Assembly (NCBI GenBank): GCA_025642065.1
Contig: JAODUP010000573.1
Location: 191,501-255,500 of the forward strand
Direction of reading: 5' to 3'
Length of the DNA: 64,000 bases
DNA from: Paralvinella palmiformis
Lineage: Eukaryota > Annelida > Polychaeta > Terebellida > Alvinellidae
In this document: in pieces, positions 13,001 through 26,200 of the stretch
Numbering within the stretch: position 1 is the stretch's first letter
How the letters are laid out: the number at the start of each line of letters is the position of its first letter
Program-made: the position numbers and the translations under genes
Notes under the pieces: generated by a model
The model's input: the letters and a program-made list of their open reading frames with translations, nothing else
Database searches by the model: none
Told to the model about the DNA's origin: nothing

Positions 13001-16000
13001 TTTGAACACCATGCCATGAAGAACGGTACTGTTGTGAACACCTTGGCCCTGAAAGATAACAAATCAAACAAACCATTATTGATTCATCCCTTATTCTGCT
13101 TGACCAAGAGTTTAGGTTATTTATTAAACAGTAACAAAATGTCAGACTTTGTACTTACCACAATTTTAGATACCCTGACATTGTCCACATTAAATGCATA
13201 TTTTCCTTTGTAGATTGACACTGAAAGGAAAAAAAAGGAATAAAATTAGCAAAATAACAATTGTCTATCATTTACCCACATTACTTCTGTTTCTTCTGAA
13301 ATTGTGTGGATTAATGTAATGTGATTAATGTTAAATTACATTGCTAATAAATCAATTTGGAATATTGTATAAAACATACATGTACATTTGTCACAAATTT
13401 AAAAGAGAATAAATCTATTATATTGGCTTGCTTAATAATGAGATATACTTCACAAATACTTTGTAAAGTTCCATTCCTGTTGCAGATTATTCCAAAATCA
13501 CGTTCTACAGTTTGACAATTTATTTTTATGCAATAATAAAAAATTTAGTATGTTATAATTTTCAATGGTAAAAGAAAATTAGTTGTTCTAAATTATAGAT
13601 TAATGTCTCATTACAGGGTTTTTTACTCGGATAACAGACTGATCTAAGTATAATACTGAAAGTAATTCTTTTGTTGTGCATGAAGTGAAAAACAAACTAT
13701 AAATTTGATACACTGGTTCAAATAGTTATCTAAATTAGCCTCTTTAAAATATATAAACCAGTATATTTATGTATAAATTGTGCTTGTATTATATGAGCTT
13801 AGAACATTTTTAATTATTTTTAAATGAAAAGCACTTTAGAGCAAGTTTAATAGGCACTATATAAAATACTATTATCATCATGCATAATTGGAATAATTAA
13901 TTTAAATAACATGATTTATGGCCAAGATGACAGAAGAAATTGAAACATGACCAACACAATTATCACATCAATTTAATGGGTCTATTGTTTTTTTCCTTCA
14001 TAAATCATACTGATTGTGACATGACTGTATACCCAACACCATACTAATTACCTGTGGGATAACTAGATCTTGAAGATGTCACTAAGTTATATTTTAATTA
14101 CGAGTGATAGAAATTAATTAAATTCTTTAGACTTGGCACTGATCACATCTGTAGCATATATCCTAAGAACTACTACTTTCAAATATAAGAATTATGAGAG
14201 AAGAGATAAATTATTAGCAATTTTGACAAATTTACTTATAAAAGGTAATTTGCTAACAAAGTTGGTTGTGAGGCGACGGTTGTAAGAGATGCGGTAGATA
14301 AACAATACACTCTGGTTGTATTTGATATATGACATTAAACATAAGACATTTAGATGCTAGTATATGTAACAAATTCTCAAATGATTAGTCAATAATTAGA
14401 CTATTTAAGTCATAAACATCTTCTCACTGACAAATGTCAAAATATATTATTTTTCAATTGCTGGAAGACGAAGAACTAGAATATTTTAACTAATATTTAC
14501 GACAGCAAAATGAGTGATCTGTATTTAACAGGAAACAAACATTTTATCTATTAGGAGTGTAATTATATTCATATAAACATTAAATTAATATAAAAACATA
14601 TTATTGGTCAGAGAGTATATTTAATTGTTAATCGGCTATCGTTCAAACATAATTTGTTTGTTGTTTCCTATTTGTTAGAAAATTAATTAATATTACTTTA
14701 AAAAACAAATCAGCTAACAACAGAAGAGAGTCCCATAATGAGGGTAATTTGGAAGGTTGATAATTAATGTTGACAGTAATTAGTATCTCTTGACCAATTA
14801 TCAGTTCATAATTCCTACCATCATAAGAATTACACAATTTAATATCAATAATTCACGCCACCAAATATGTTCACTCTATAAGGAGGTATTGTAGGGAATC
14901 AGTTAACATTTCATATTTGATAATCCTAGGTTCGCGTTAGACCTCTGCCATTTACCATCTGCCTGTTTATCGCCAATTTAGTGAAACATGAAATGTTCAT
15001 GTCAAATGTCAGTTTAATATCTTTATTTAATTAAATGCTACTAATTTTAAAACTGTTCGTCAATTTATTGTAGTCATCCAATTGTTCGATTGAGAAGGAT
15101 GCTTTTATGATAATCTACGTTAACTGCATGATTATTGGTCAATAGCCAGCGAGTTCTAGCCAATGAGAATCCTAAATCATAAATTTGGTAGCTTGCAACC
15201 AAGTTTCTAAAGCATGGCATAGTCACAAGACACAAAGATGGTAAGTTTGTGTTTAGTATAAAGAAAACCCTTCAATGTCCAGGCCATAAGTATTATTAAA
15301 GGATAACATCAATATCCCTTGAACTATTAACAGAACAATATCATGTGTCATATCTCAGGTAGTCAAGCTGGCCGGAGTCAAAATGCTGCTAGAGCATGGA
15401 GTTTCAGCCCCGTCTTAGATTTTTGGGTGGGCGAAGCTCAAGGGTGACCCATCTGAATTTGGTGGCTAAAACTTTTCATATTTATTCAAATGACATTAAT
15501 CGTTAATTACCCTGTTACATATATCTCCCATTTCATTTCCATACATAAAAGAAAGTGTTTTTGTGGAGAAACGTTAAACATCACAATTTTAAAGTTTGTG
15601 TTTATATATATATATATCACTTTGAGCTGGAATCCCATATGGCTGATTAATTATGCGATAGGAAATGACGCATGCTCGATGCACCGATTGCCATAGTAGT
15701 GACGCCATGGACAACAATATATATTTGTCTCAGATCATATTCAAGCAAGGTTAAGCATCAGTTTATTTTGATATTTAGTATTCAATACACTAAATTATTT
15801 TGTATATTGACATCAACTTACATCTAGATAAGAAGCTTCCACTGTCTTCAGTTTTCAAAATAAGAAAAGACTTAAAACCGTCTTTTGGTGTTTTAAAAGA
15901 CAAATAAATCCACATTCTCTCTCTCTCTCCAACATGCGGCTTGTACTAAACGTAATTCCGGTCTCTGTCTAGCTTCAAAATGGTCGATTAATCAACATTT

Positions 16001-17668
16001 TGAACTGGATTATTTAATATGTGGTTGATTGTTTACACATTTTAACATTATTTATGATATTTGTGAGTATAGCTGTATTAGTCCTGAAAATTTGAAAATG
16101 ACACCTGCAATAATAATTCTAAGACTTGCTAAATACTGCAGTAGATCCAAGACTAATTAACATGTTTACGTCAAAAGAAATCACACGTCATTATGTCTTC
16201 CCAGACAGTTATTCATGAATGACGGGACATTCAGCAAGAACTGGTAACTTGTTTAAATATCTGTTAATTTAAACAATCCAGTCTGGTGAATATATTTTAA
16301 ATACTATTGTATTACATTTTATAGCAGCCTTTCTGTACCAATCATAGAAGTCATACTATGTTTATCAGTTAAGTTCTCTAAGCTTTGACAATTGTAGATT
16401 GGATACACGCGATCTACACTATTACAGATGGTCAACAAATCACTTACAGCAGGCATCTGTGATGATACTTGCGAGGAAGTCCTCATTACCGTATTGTTTA
16501 CTCATGACAGATGCTCTGATTGGCTTCAATACTTCCTCTTTCTTGCTCATATCCTTTACTTCACCAATCACAAGATCTAGAAATAAATTTTAATTGACAA
16601 ATGCTAATAATTCTGTAAATAGAAACCAGTCACAGAACAAATGTTTTTGAAACAATATAATTTTATAACCAGACTGGGCCCTCTCTGACACACACACACA
16701 TCTTACCTCCTAAAATATCTAAAGCCTTCTTACACCCTTGTTCATAGCCATCTATAATTTCAGTCACTGATAAACCCTGAGTATAGCAGAATATAAGAAA
16801 ACACATTTAAATATAACTATTTAAGAAATAAATTAGGTAATTACATAAATATGTGGACTAAATCATATTTCATGATTGATTCTTTATATATTCAGGGACT
16901 GACAAAGGGCAGGTTTTGTACAAAATGCACATTTAAAGAGTAAACTGTGTATTAAGATGGCCTAACTCACTTTGGTTAAGATACATTAGCTTAAAAAAGG
17001 GTTTTCGATTTCTGTCATATTGTAAAAGTTTTAAATGACAATATATACTAATGTATGGGTTATTCAATATAAAATCAACCAGTACTTCTCACCTGACCAC
17101 TTCAGAACATATTATTTTCCAGGCACAATTTTTAGGTTTCACTAAAAATAATCTTTGTGTTACACCGCTTTGAAGTGTCATGTGGTACCTTTAAGTATGC
17201 TGCTTTTGAAATTGTGCCAACTATCTGGATTGCCCCAAAAATTGAACGTGTCTAAAATTAATAAGCTGGTTTGTTTCATGTAAGTTCTTTGTCTCAACAC
17301 TGTCTCATCAGTAACTAACATTCGAAAAAAGTCCATCATTATGCATAAAATTGTAACAGTTTTTACCAGCCAACATACGTGAAACTCAAATGACAAACAT
17401 TATGACATACTATAACAATATTTACTATAAGAGTACTATTATATATAATAGTACTATATGTGCCAGCAATGAAAGTGATACTCTAATGACAAAGATTATC
17501 ATTATGCTACCTAAAAATAGTCTTACCATACTGATGAGGTCTTCAGCAGCCTTTAATAATGCTCCAGCAAATACAAGAACCATATTAGTGCCATCACCAC
17601 ACTCTTGCTCTTGTTGATGAGAAGCCATCACTAACATCTTGGCTGCTGGATGTTGTACCTATATATAA

Positions 17669-17710
<42 letters not shown>

Positions 17711-18255
17711 GTGTGTGTGAATAACACAGTGCATATAGCATTCATTAGATCATACAAAACAGTGTAATGTTTCAATTAATTATCATTAAAAATAAAACCA
17801 TAAATCAGTTACTATCTTATACTTACCTCCAATTCTCTAAGTATTGTAGCGGCATCATTAGTAACAAATAATTTATCTAAATGATTGATGACCATCTTAT
17901 TCTGACCTGTAAATGTTACATCATTTTATGTCAGATTTAAAAAAAATTATAATAACAACAATAAACACAAATTCTCACTCATATTACCAAAACCCATATA
18001 TATATATATATATATATATAGTCAGAATCCGTTAATCCAGACATCGTTTATCCGAAAAATCCAGCATTCGACAAATTATTTTGCGCACGGTTAGTGAACA
18101 TTGGTTTAAATATGGAGGTATATCTTTATGATTTAAAATGTGTGAGAGAGACTACTGGCATGTCACGGACTTGATATTCTGACATTCTCGTTTATCCAAC
18201 ATATTATCATATGACAAACATTGTTGGATTAACGGATTCTGACTGTATGTATGTA

Positions 18256-18293
<38 letters not shown>

Positions 18294-21200
18294 GTCATTT
18301 CCAAACAACTTACACACAACTCACAATCAGTATGTACAATAAACCACACTCTATAAGTATAACATTTTAACAATTTTCTGTAATACAAAAGTAACAACTG
18401 AGCCATTAACATATCTACAGGTGATAGAGTCAATGATTAGATATATTAGTAAGTCAATATATTATGGTTTATATTCAAAGTTTATGTTCGTAATTGTTAT
18501 CATTTCTCATGCTAGTATTCATATATTTGATACATCAACTGCTAATATTATCAACTTCCTTGTTAATACACTCGTAAGATGGTAAAATGTCTATAAAACC
18601 AATTGTTGATGTGTTCTATTATCAACTTCTAATGTAGTAAACTATATATATATAACTACCAGTTATATATATATATATATATAACTGATACCAATCTATT
18701 TATTTTTATGATTAATTTATGTTATATTTATGTTTCTATTCATAATCAATCATCTAATAAAATAACACTGTCAATCATATCTAAAGAAAACAATAGTGTT
18801 TTAAAAAATGGCTATACCAATGATTAACGTAAGTGAGTACAATACTCATATAGCCAACCTTTTCAAGACATATTGATGTTAAAGTCAAAGTATGAATTAG
18901 AAATACACAACAAATACACAACAAAGACAAGCAGCTCATGTAAACAACAACTGATACACTTGTCTTGTTTCTAATTTCATTTTACACCAAGGTCCTGAAA
19001 TATGGTAAGATCTAGACCTTAAAGCAAGAAACATAATCACCAAAAACTAAGTTTGTAGCATGAAAAGTGTATACATTGATAATAATATGTAGCTTTTCCA
19101 TGTGTGTTCCTTATATTGTTTGTCTTATTAATAAGTCATTGTTATAATACTGTGATATATCTTGCACTCACACCTCTTTTAGGTATCTATATTATTGCCA
19201 TGTGTTCTCAAACTATAAAGTTATTAGTGTTTCCTCTCTCTGTATTATATCATGTTAAATATTGTAATGTTATACGTCTAATATGTACAGTATATAATAA
19301 TTAATATGTACAGTATATAATAATTAATATGTACAGTATATAATAATTAATATGTACAGTATATAGGGAGGAATAAAGCACACAATATCAAAAATTAAAT
19401 GGAAGTAAGGTATTATTGTAACTGATCATGGTTTATACAGTTAGGCCATTGTACTGTCAACAAAATTCTTACTCATATGAAGATACCAGGTCCCAGCGGA
19501 TACTCTATGTCAACATTTTGACCCCTATTTTTTTTTGGGGGGGGGGGTCGGCTTAATGGCTGGTGCTATTTCAGTTATCGGGAGAAAATATTTCAGTGTG
19601 TTAGCAGGCGTCTTGACTCTAGTCTAGATCTAGATACAAATGGACATCAATCATCATTTTGATCTAAACTCATGCAATCATGGAGTGAAAATAGAAGTGA
19701 AACAAGTTGATGATAATTATACATGGTTTCATAATGAAAATCAATATTTATAATTATATGTAGAATTATATGGCCAGGACCTTGAGAAACATATAAAATA
19801 GGTACGACATCTAGAAACAAAAACCTATAGAATTATTGACCATTATCAAGAGCAAGTTTGGGTAATTGTAATCGATTACATGATCTCAAGTAATCACAAT
19901 CGCCATTTCCAGACGCAATGTATTCATAATTTATTACGTAATCATACTCAACTTCGAGAAAGGAATATTATATAGTTTCAACGCCATCCCGACCCGGACT
20001 GAGTTTATAAACTGTATTTCTGGCGTATAATATAATATTCCAATAACTGACACAGAACTTACCTAACTACAGTTATATCAAACATAATGCATCTTGTTGC
20101 TGGATGTATATTTACCAAATATTCAAATAATGTCAATTATAAGATAATGGATTTAACTGGAATGTTAGTACATATGTTTGTCAATATGAGGTGTCTACCT
20201 ATATCATAAGTATGTCCAACATGTCCATGTTGTAAAGGCAGCCAGCAACTGGTTCATATAGTGACAATTACAGTTAGACAGTTGGTGATTTAATTAGTGG
20301 TGTTCGTTGTTGTGTGTTATAATACATTGTATTTCTCTGGGCACTGGCTGAATTACTTAAAAGCTTAAATCAGTTGGTTCTGTAATCTGACTGCAATCAC
20401 TTGCATGTCGTTATATATATATCACATCACCTAATCAATAAAATATACTTATAAAAATGTCCAGTGTTTTTATTTAGTAGTTATATCAGTATATATGTAG
20501 CTGAGTGAATAACGATGAAATATCACATTCATGTTTGTGGGATATATATTGTATTCATGATTACTTCAAATGTAATCGCAAATCTTAATTATTAATGTAA
20601 TCGTAATCATCGTGTTCTGAAGTAATCGTAATTGATTTTCTTGGTCTTGTAATCACTCCATGCCTAAAGAAGTGTTTAATTATTAAAATATTACATTGTT
20701 GGGTTGTAAGTACTTTCAGCAACCATAAAGAGGTTTACCAATTCTCAATATAAACACAATATCTTATGATCAAGGTATTTCTGACGGACAACATTTTCCA
20801 TGAATTATAAACAACTTACCATAAGGACCATAAGCAGATCTGGTTGTCTGAGCCAGCTCCTTACAGGCGTCCACATTTCGCAGCACTGCTTCTTCCAAAC
20901 CAGAGAAATGCTAGATAAATAAACAAAAACAATAAACCATTTCCAACCGTTAAAAACCTCAGTAATATTCCATCATGTTACAACAACGGCACATCTTCTC
21001 TAACTATTTTCCATTCATATAGTGGTCACTCCATGGCCTAGTTGGTAGCACAGCTGGCCACAGACCTCTAGAAGATGGCTTCTAGAGGCTGTTTTAAAAT
21101 CTGGTCAAATCACAAGGTTAGTAATGTGGAATAATGTGTTTGTTAATAAAATGGTTACTTTTTAACAGCATTTAGTTTGCTGTTCTACATATTATGATAA

Positions 21201-23020
21201 GTCTTAGTTACATTTATCATGAAAAAGTTATGTATAGCTAGATATCAAGTGTATAAGGAATCTTGTTATGTACATTTCATAACTTGTGCGCCAAGTACTC
21301 TCTCTCTCTCTACACACACACACGCATGCTGTATGGCTCCATTGTAATATGGTCCTGTATACACAGAAGCAGATATATAATATTAGGTGTTTGGCTCCTA
21401 AATATTTGGACTGAAGACATAAAATTTTCACTAATTTTCTAAAGTTAGTCTGCTGAAATTACTTCCATAGCATCAGTTGTTTAACATTATCAACAACTGA
21501 AACAAAGTTTCAACACTTCGTATTAGTGAATTCAGTCTTAATCATAAATAATACCAAAGGTCACTAAATACTCAGTCAGTCAAGTAGTTGATAATGATAG
21601 AAGCTAGAGAACTGAATATTTAATTAGAGCTTAATTGCCTATTAGAACAAAACACATGTTCAGGTGGACTGTTTCATCTGGCAATACGGCACTGATAACT
21701 CAATCAAAACTGTCCATCGAATCTGACTCCAACCCCAAACAATACACTATTCTTTTGACAAATGTGAAAGAAATATAAAAGAGCCACATCTTTAGTTTAC
21801 ATTATTTGTGTCCGGAATAAATAAATACTGGATTCATGGCTTAATTCATGAAAAATAGTGTGACTGTTGCACCTTTGACAAAAAAGATGGCTGGATCCGT
21901 TTGTTGTTTTAACAATACCTTCAAAGAGATCATATTTTATGGTACTCTTTACATATACCTGTATATCAAAACATTCTATCTACATTCAGAATAGATACAT
22001 TCATCCAAATATGTGTGTTTGTTCTAGAATGACCATGCCCCTAACTCAGTGTTTAAATCCATCTTGTTTCAAACATTCCCATTGATTTTCATGTTATCGG
22101 CTGGTTGGCAAAGGTTTTCTGACCCAACGAGTCGCCTGGGATTCAAATACATATGTGTTTCTGGAATTGGACTTTTGTGACCTGTCAAATACGTGGCAAT
22201 ATTTGGAGGATATTTTAGCCAATTACTCAATAATTATAAAAGATAGCCACATTAAACTATATACTTTCCCTACGAGTATAACCATTTTGAAAAAACCTTC
22301 CCTTGGCATGGTCATGTGTGAAGATTGTTTCGTCTCTGACTTCGCCTCATTACCTTTATACCTTCATACCATATATACGAATTTAAAGGCAATACCTGTT
22401 ATGGTATTCCGGTCCTTCTGTGTTATATATGACTATATCTAATTTTAATCATGGCAATCTATAGCGCTCCCGTTTCCAAAATTTACCTTTGGAGGTCACT
22501 CGACCCATTTAGCCCACCTTGTGCACAAAAGTGGCCGAAAAACATCAATCGTCATCCTTCACAAGTTCATAACAACTTTTTTTATCACTAGATAAATTAT
22601 AAATGTCAAATGAAACGAGTCACGAGGGCCAAGAATATTGAGGCAATTATTTATTGAACATATTTACCAAAATCAGTTATAAAGTATATGTAAGTTAGTT
22701 TCTAGGATTAGTACCTTTATGATTCTATAATAATAAAAGTTTAAATAAAATTTAACGAAGAATGATCTGGAATTGTGACTAATTTTGACAAGTCTAGCCA
22801 AGTCTTACTGGCACATGGCTTAGCCTGACAACGAGTTGAACGACCACTGCACGATGTTCTGTAAAATTATAGGAATATTTCCGAGTAAAACACATATATT
22901 TAGAAAGGCTATATCGTATGCCTTCCATACAACCTATATATGTTTAAATATAACACTCACTCTGGCGCCGTCTTTTAACATAGAAACAAAGCCCGGTGCT
23001 TTCGGAATGTGCATCGCCAT
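8325..23020 (-). CDS. CCT8: T-complex protein 1 subunit theta (CCT8), 17 exons, complete
   Basis: This encodes the theta subunit of the TRiC/CCT ring that folds actin, tubulin and other cytosolic proteins with ATP. Coding exons in transcript order are 23020-22961, 20910-20820, 17906-17827, 17658-17527, 16776-16707, 16576-16448, 13220-13159, 13048-12911, 12334-12263, 12003-11830, 10982-10895, 10795-10680, 10566-10495, 10361-10269, 9554-9483, 9079-8960 and 8393-8325. Every intron is GT-AG and phases join exactly to 545 aa, against 548 in human. Group II chaperonin signatures are in order: NDAATIL at residues 67-73, GDGTN at 98-102 in the nucleotide pocket, VDDGVN near 392-397 with the catalytic aspartate, and GAGATEIEL at 411-419. 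The C-terminus is short and acidic (WDEDD). The start lies in an ideal context (A at -3, G at +4). The residue before GAGATEIEL is Ala, where human has Pro. Exon lengths and start are confident; UTRs are not resolved. Confidence 0.97.
8698..8945. repeat. 21-bp CA-rich tandem repeat in CCT8 intron 16
   Basis: About three clean units (aaacacaacagacatacaagc) decay rightwards into irregular acacaaaacacatacaagcag units. It opens several meaningless reading frames on both strands. Confidence 0.85.
9993..10108. repeat. (ACAG)n microsatellite in CCT8 intron 14
   Basis: About 29 tetranucleotide units, nearly perfect, with one interruption near 10088. Confidence 0.95.
11130..11660 (-). mobile_element. 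tRNA-derived SINE (type B) split by a MITE
   Basis: The right piece (about 11627-11660, read on minus) carries atggcacagcagttaga, an A box. The left piece (about 11130-11190) carries ggttatggattcaaatc, a B box. The two parts join into one tRNA head if 11191-11622 is removed. Confidence 0.65.
11191..11622 (+). mobile_element. hAT-like non-autonomous element in CCT8 intron 10
   Basis: Ends tggttcccac and gtggtaacc form imperfect inverted termini. Flanking ctctaaca and gtctaact share six of eight bases, fitting an 8-bp hAT-type target duplication. The body is rich in ccaggaca/tggaaaa tracts. Related copies lie at 2250 and 36556. Confidence 0.65.
12132..12172. repeat. (CA)n microsatellite in CCT8 intron 9
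   Basis: Dinucleotide run with two interruptions. Confidence 0.9.
13221..16447. other. CCT8 intron 6, no gene seen
   Basis: This is 3.2 kb of AT-rich sequence. An ATG|GTAAGT at 15238 resembles a one-codon first exon on the plus strand, but no partner exon was found. Confidence 0.7.
18019..18245. mobile_element. Pogo/Tigger-like MITE in CCT8 intron 3
   Basis: Inverted termini gtcagaatccgttaatcca (left) and ttggattaacggattctgac (right) are near-perfect over about 20 bp and are flanked by TA. The 227-bp interior has no ORF. TA target and cagtcag-type ends fit the pogo branch of Tc1/mariner. Confidence 0.8.
19281..19366. repeat. 23-bp tandem repeat, four copies
   Basis: The unit atatgtacagtatataataattaa repeats at 19281, 19304, 19327 and 19350 and is nearly perfect. 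Confidence 0.9.
19855..20665. mobile_element. Possible DNA element with gtaatcgattac termini
   Basis: Motifs gtaatcgattacatg and caagtaatcacaatcg at the left and inverted versions (gaagtaatcgtaattgatt, cttgtaatcactcc) at the right flank about 700 bp of non-coding DNA in CCT8 intron 2. Exact ends are unclear. Confidence 0.4.
21015..21110 (+). mobile_element. tRNA-derived SINE head
   Basis: A-box-like tggcctagttggtagca is followed by a ctctagaagatggcttctagag hairpin. No intact B box. Confidence 0.45.
22090..22560 (+). mobile_element. Rearranged type A SINE upstream of CCT8 exon 2
   Basis: A tRNA-like head lies at about 22095-22152. The middle section (gattgtttcgtctctgacttcg) is at about 22321. 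The tail (tttggaggtcactcgacccattt, tgcacaaaagtggccg) is at 22487-22545. The extra spacing shows insertions. Confidence 0.5.
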
Positions 23021-23282
23021 GTTGAAGAAGTAAAGTATATCCCAGAAGGCTGTATTCCGACCCAATTCGGTCTCGGTCTGACCCAATTCCGAGCGACCTT
23101 CGGCAATCTTCGGCTAGCTCGGAAATAGCCGAGTTGTCAAACGAGCTGTTGCTTTATTGGTCAGGAAACACATGAAGGAAAACAAAAGGGGAATACTAGC
23201 ATTTTGAGGCCTCTGTTTATCGCTAATATTGCTTGATCTGCGTTGTGTTTGGACGGAAACGGGGCGCCAGGTTGCGGACAAG
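23021..23282. promoter_or_regulatory. Divergent promoter shared by CCT8 and MACO1
   Basis: Only 262 bases separate the CCT8 start (minus) from the MACO1 start (plus), so both 5' UTRs and core promoters must sit here. The stretch is richer in G+C and CpG than its flanks. It has an inverted CCAAT box (attgg near 23157), two direct copies of gacccaattc (about 23058 and 23080) separated by a ggtctcggtct block, and no TATA box. This is typical of bidirectional housekeeping promoters. A short upstream ORF begins at 23172 if the MACO1 transcript starts that far out. Confidence 0.8.
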
Positions 23283-26200
23283 ATGAAGAGGAGGAATGCC
23301 GAGGGCACGAAGCCCAGACGTCTGGTGAAACGCAGCAAAATAACAGAGGGTATATATGGAAGGTATGCTCTCGTTATTTTCAATATGGCAGCAGTCAGTG
23401 TTTCCAGACTTTACTGAGAATGGGGCGAGACGGCGAGGAAATGGACGATATTTTCCTACTCTCTGTCCATATATTTACAACTCCTCGGGTTGTGTGTGGT
23501 TTTTATTTTATAACGTATGCCGCGTTGTTTTGATGAGGTGGCAAATACGCAGACTGGTAGATTTGACACAATGCCAGACTGGATGAGTTTTGTCTTCTAG
23601 ATCTAAAGCCCAGTGGCAGTGTCCAAACCAAATTCGAGGTATTCTGTAATCTGTTAGCGTTGCTAAGTAACAGATTTTATTATTATTAAACTGATCACAT
23701 CTTGAGAACGAACACTTAGGAAACATCTTCTAAGTCAGTATTAACTTCGTCACGGAAATTTAAAACAATTATCTGTATACACTTCCGGAATACGGAAATT
23801 TTGTTAACAGTTAGACTACTTGATTTAATTTTAGGTAAAAATGGTCTTGAAACTCTTTTCTTGTTTTGTTATTAGTGTTCACACCATATTATTATTATTT
23901 TGATACCATCACAGTTATCAGTCTGTTGTCATACAGGTTTCTCATATTGTCTTTACACTTACAGTCTATAATCTAGATCTATATTGTCTTGTTCCAAGAC
24001 TTGGTCTTGGACCTAAAGGTTAAACACGTTGAAATCTTAATAGAGTGCATCGTGAACACGAGAGATGGGGTTACGGGTCACAATTCATGAAACATAGTTC
24101 ATTTAACATACGAATAAATAATATTTATTGGCAACAAACAGTTGTTAGAGTTTATAGTTTTTGTCCATCTCAGCTGACAAATAAACCCATTGAAACACAA
24201 CTGTCTCATATATATATATATATATATATATTGGTTATACTTAGAGTATTTGTAATTTAACTGTAAAAACTGATCTAGTGATAAAACAAAAAAAGTCTTC
24301 TGATAACATAAAAAACTAGTGATATTATTATCAAAATATAACTGTTTGGTTTCATTACGATTACAATACTACACAAAAATTACACTCCAATTTTACCTTC
24401 CATCTACTAAATGTAAAGAAATTATATTATTTTTGCACCATCTACTCATCTAGCATATCTCTGTTTGTGGTTCATGTTCCACGGTCCTCATTACAAGTTT
24501 TAACATCTGAATGCTAAATCATTGGTAGTTATTGTGTTGAACCGTCTGATAAAGATGATCCTTTAACAATTACAAGATCACTGTGGGCACCAGACATGGG
24601 GTCAATTCAATTTTGGAATTGATGGTCAATTCCGGAATTCGTAAAATATGTTCTGAATGTTTAATGGTAATAATGGTGTCATCAGCATACTGACTGACAA
24701 GAAAAGACCTATTGTCAATATTTATGTCATGTATTGATACTTGTTGTCTCGGCATACAAGTTAGTAATTCTTCACACATTAAAAATATATATGGTGAGAT
24801 AGGCATCTTTGTCTGGAACCCTGTGTGGGCCTAAAAATGTTTGACGACCATCCATTATTAGATACTTGTGTTATGATATCTTTATAAAATACATTAACCC
24901 ATTTTATTAAAGAAGGACCAAAAGTAAATTGTTTTAGACAATATTTTACAAAATCCCATTCCAAACAGTCATAAGCTTTTCAAAATCCACTGACAATAGG
25001 AGTCCTGCTTTGTTATTTTGATCTAAGTGAATTTATGAGTTGATTTTGTTTGTGAAATGAAACAATTTATGAATTTTCAAATGAGTACCCTCATTGGTCC
25101 ATGCAAGTTCATTGTGTGCACAGTTTTGCAGACCTGCATACTGCGCTGATATTGGGACTGTGCACTCTGCATAAGTCACTGAAATAGTCTATTAACAGAC
25201 ATAATTCTAGATCCGCATATAGGAAGAAGGAATGCATCTGATAATTTTTTTAATTATATGCAATTTATATGTAAATTGTTTTAAAAAATAAATTGACATT
25301 TGTCTGTGAAACAGCTTTTATATTTTGTTATATTAATTTTATATTTTGATATCGAATTTGTTCTCTTTGATAATTCACTTAATTTCTGTTTCTTCTCTAG
25401 TCCCTGAAAATATTTCAATATATTTATTAAGCTTGTAAATTATGCTTAACAAATGTGGATCATGAAAAGTGTCACAGTGACCTAACATGGTAAAATATCA
25501 TGTAATTAGGTTAAAATGGCAGTGATGAGAGGGAGGCAACCTTTTTATATACTTCTCGGGTTAATGAGTTATGTACTGATTTGTTTAGAAGAATTTCTGG
25601 TCATTCTGGTCAGATATGAAATTAATTATTGTTTGACGTGTTCAGTATATTTGCACACTACTAGATATCCATTTTTACACCCCCCCCCCACACACACAGA
25701 CATACACACCATAAGATATACCAGTTTATATTAGTACACACAGCCAGTTACTTCTGTATCATTCTGTTCAGTCATTGTATTAACACACATTTTTGAATGT
25801 TCATTATTTAGTCAGTCTTATACTATAAGTTATAGCTATAAAATACTGAACCTACTACACTGAGGTGTTAACTTCAGAAAATTTCCTAAATATTTGGTAG
25901 ATAGATAGATTGATGGACAGTTATAGCCAAAATTACTGTCTTTCTAATTGCCTTGAAAAATTTATGTAAACAATAAAAGGTGTTAGCAAAAAAGAAAAAA
26001 AAACTTGAAACTGTTTCTTATAAATGTATGTTAGGTACTGAAAAGTCGCAGGCAGTTGCTAATTTCTCAGTGAAACCAAGAGAGAGAGAGAGAGAAAGAC
26101 AAGGGTGGATGGATATGCATCTAAAATGTAATTTCATATATTTCTATCCTTCCACATTTTTTAAAAGTGGCATAAAAAGAGATGAATTTATCTTTGACTC

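Noticed and set aside
15238..15246. Plus-strand first exon of a nested gene (ATG directly followed by GTAAGT)
   Set aside because: Attractive in form, but no promoter-like context or in-phase downstream exon was seen inside CCT8 intron 6.
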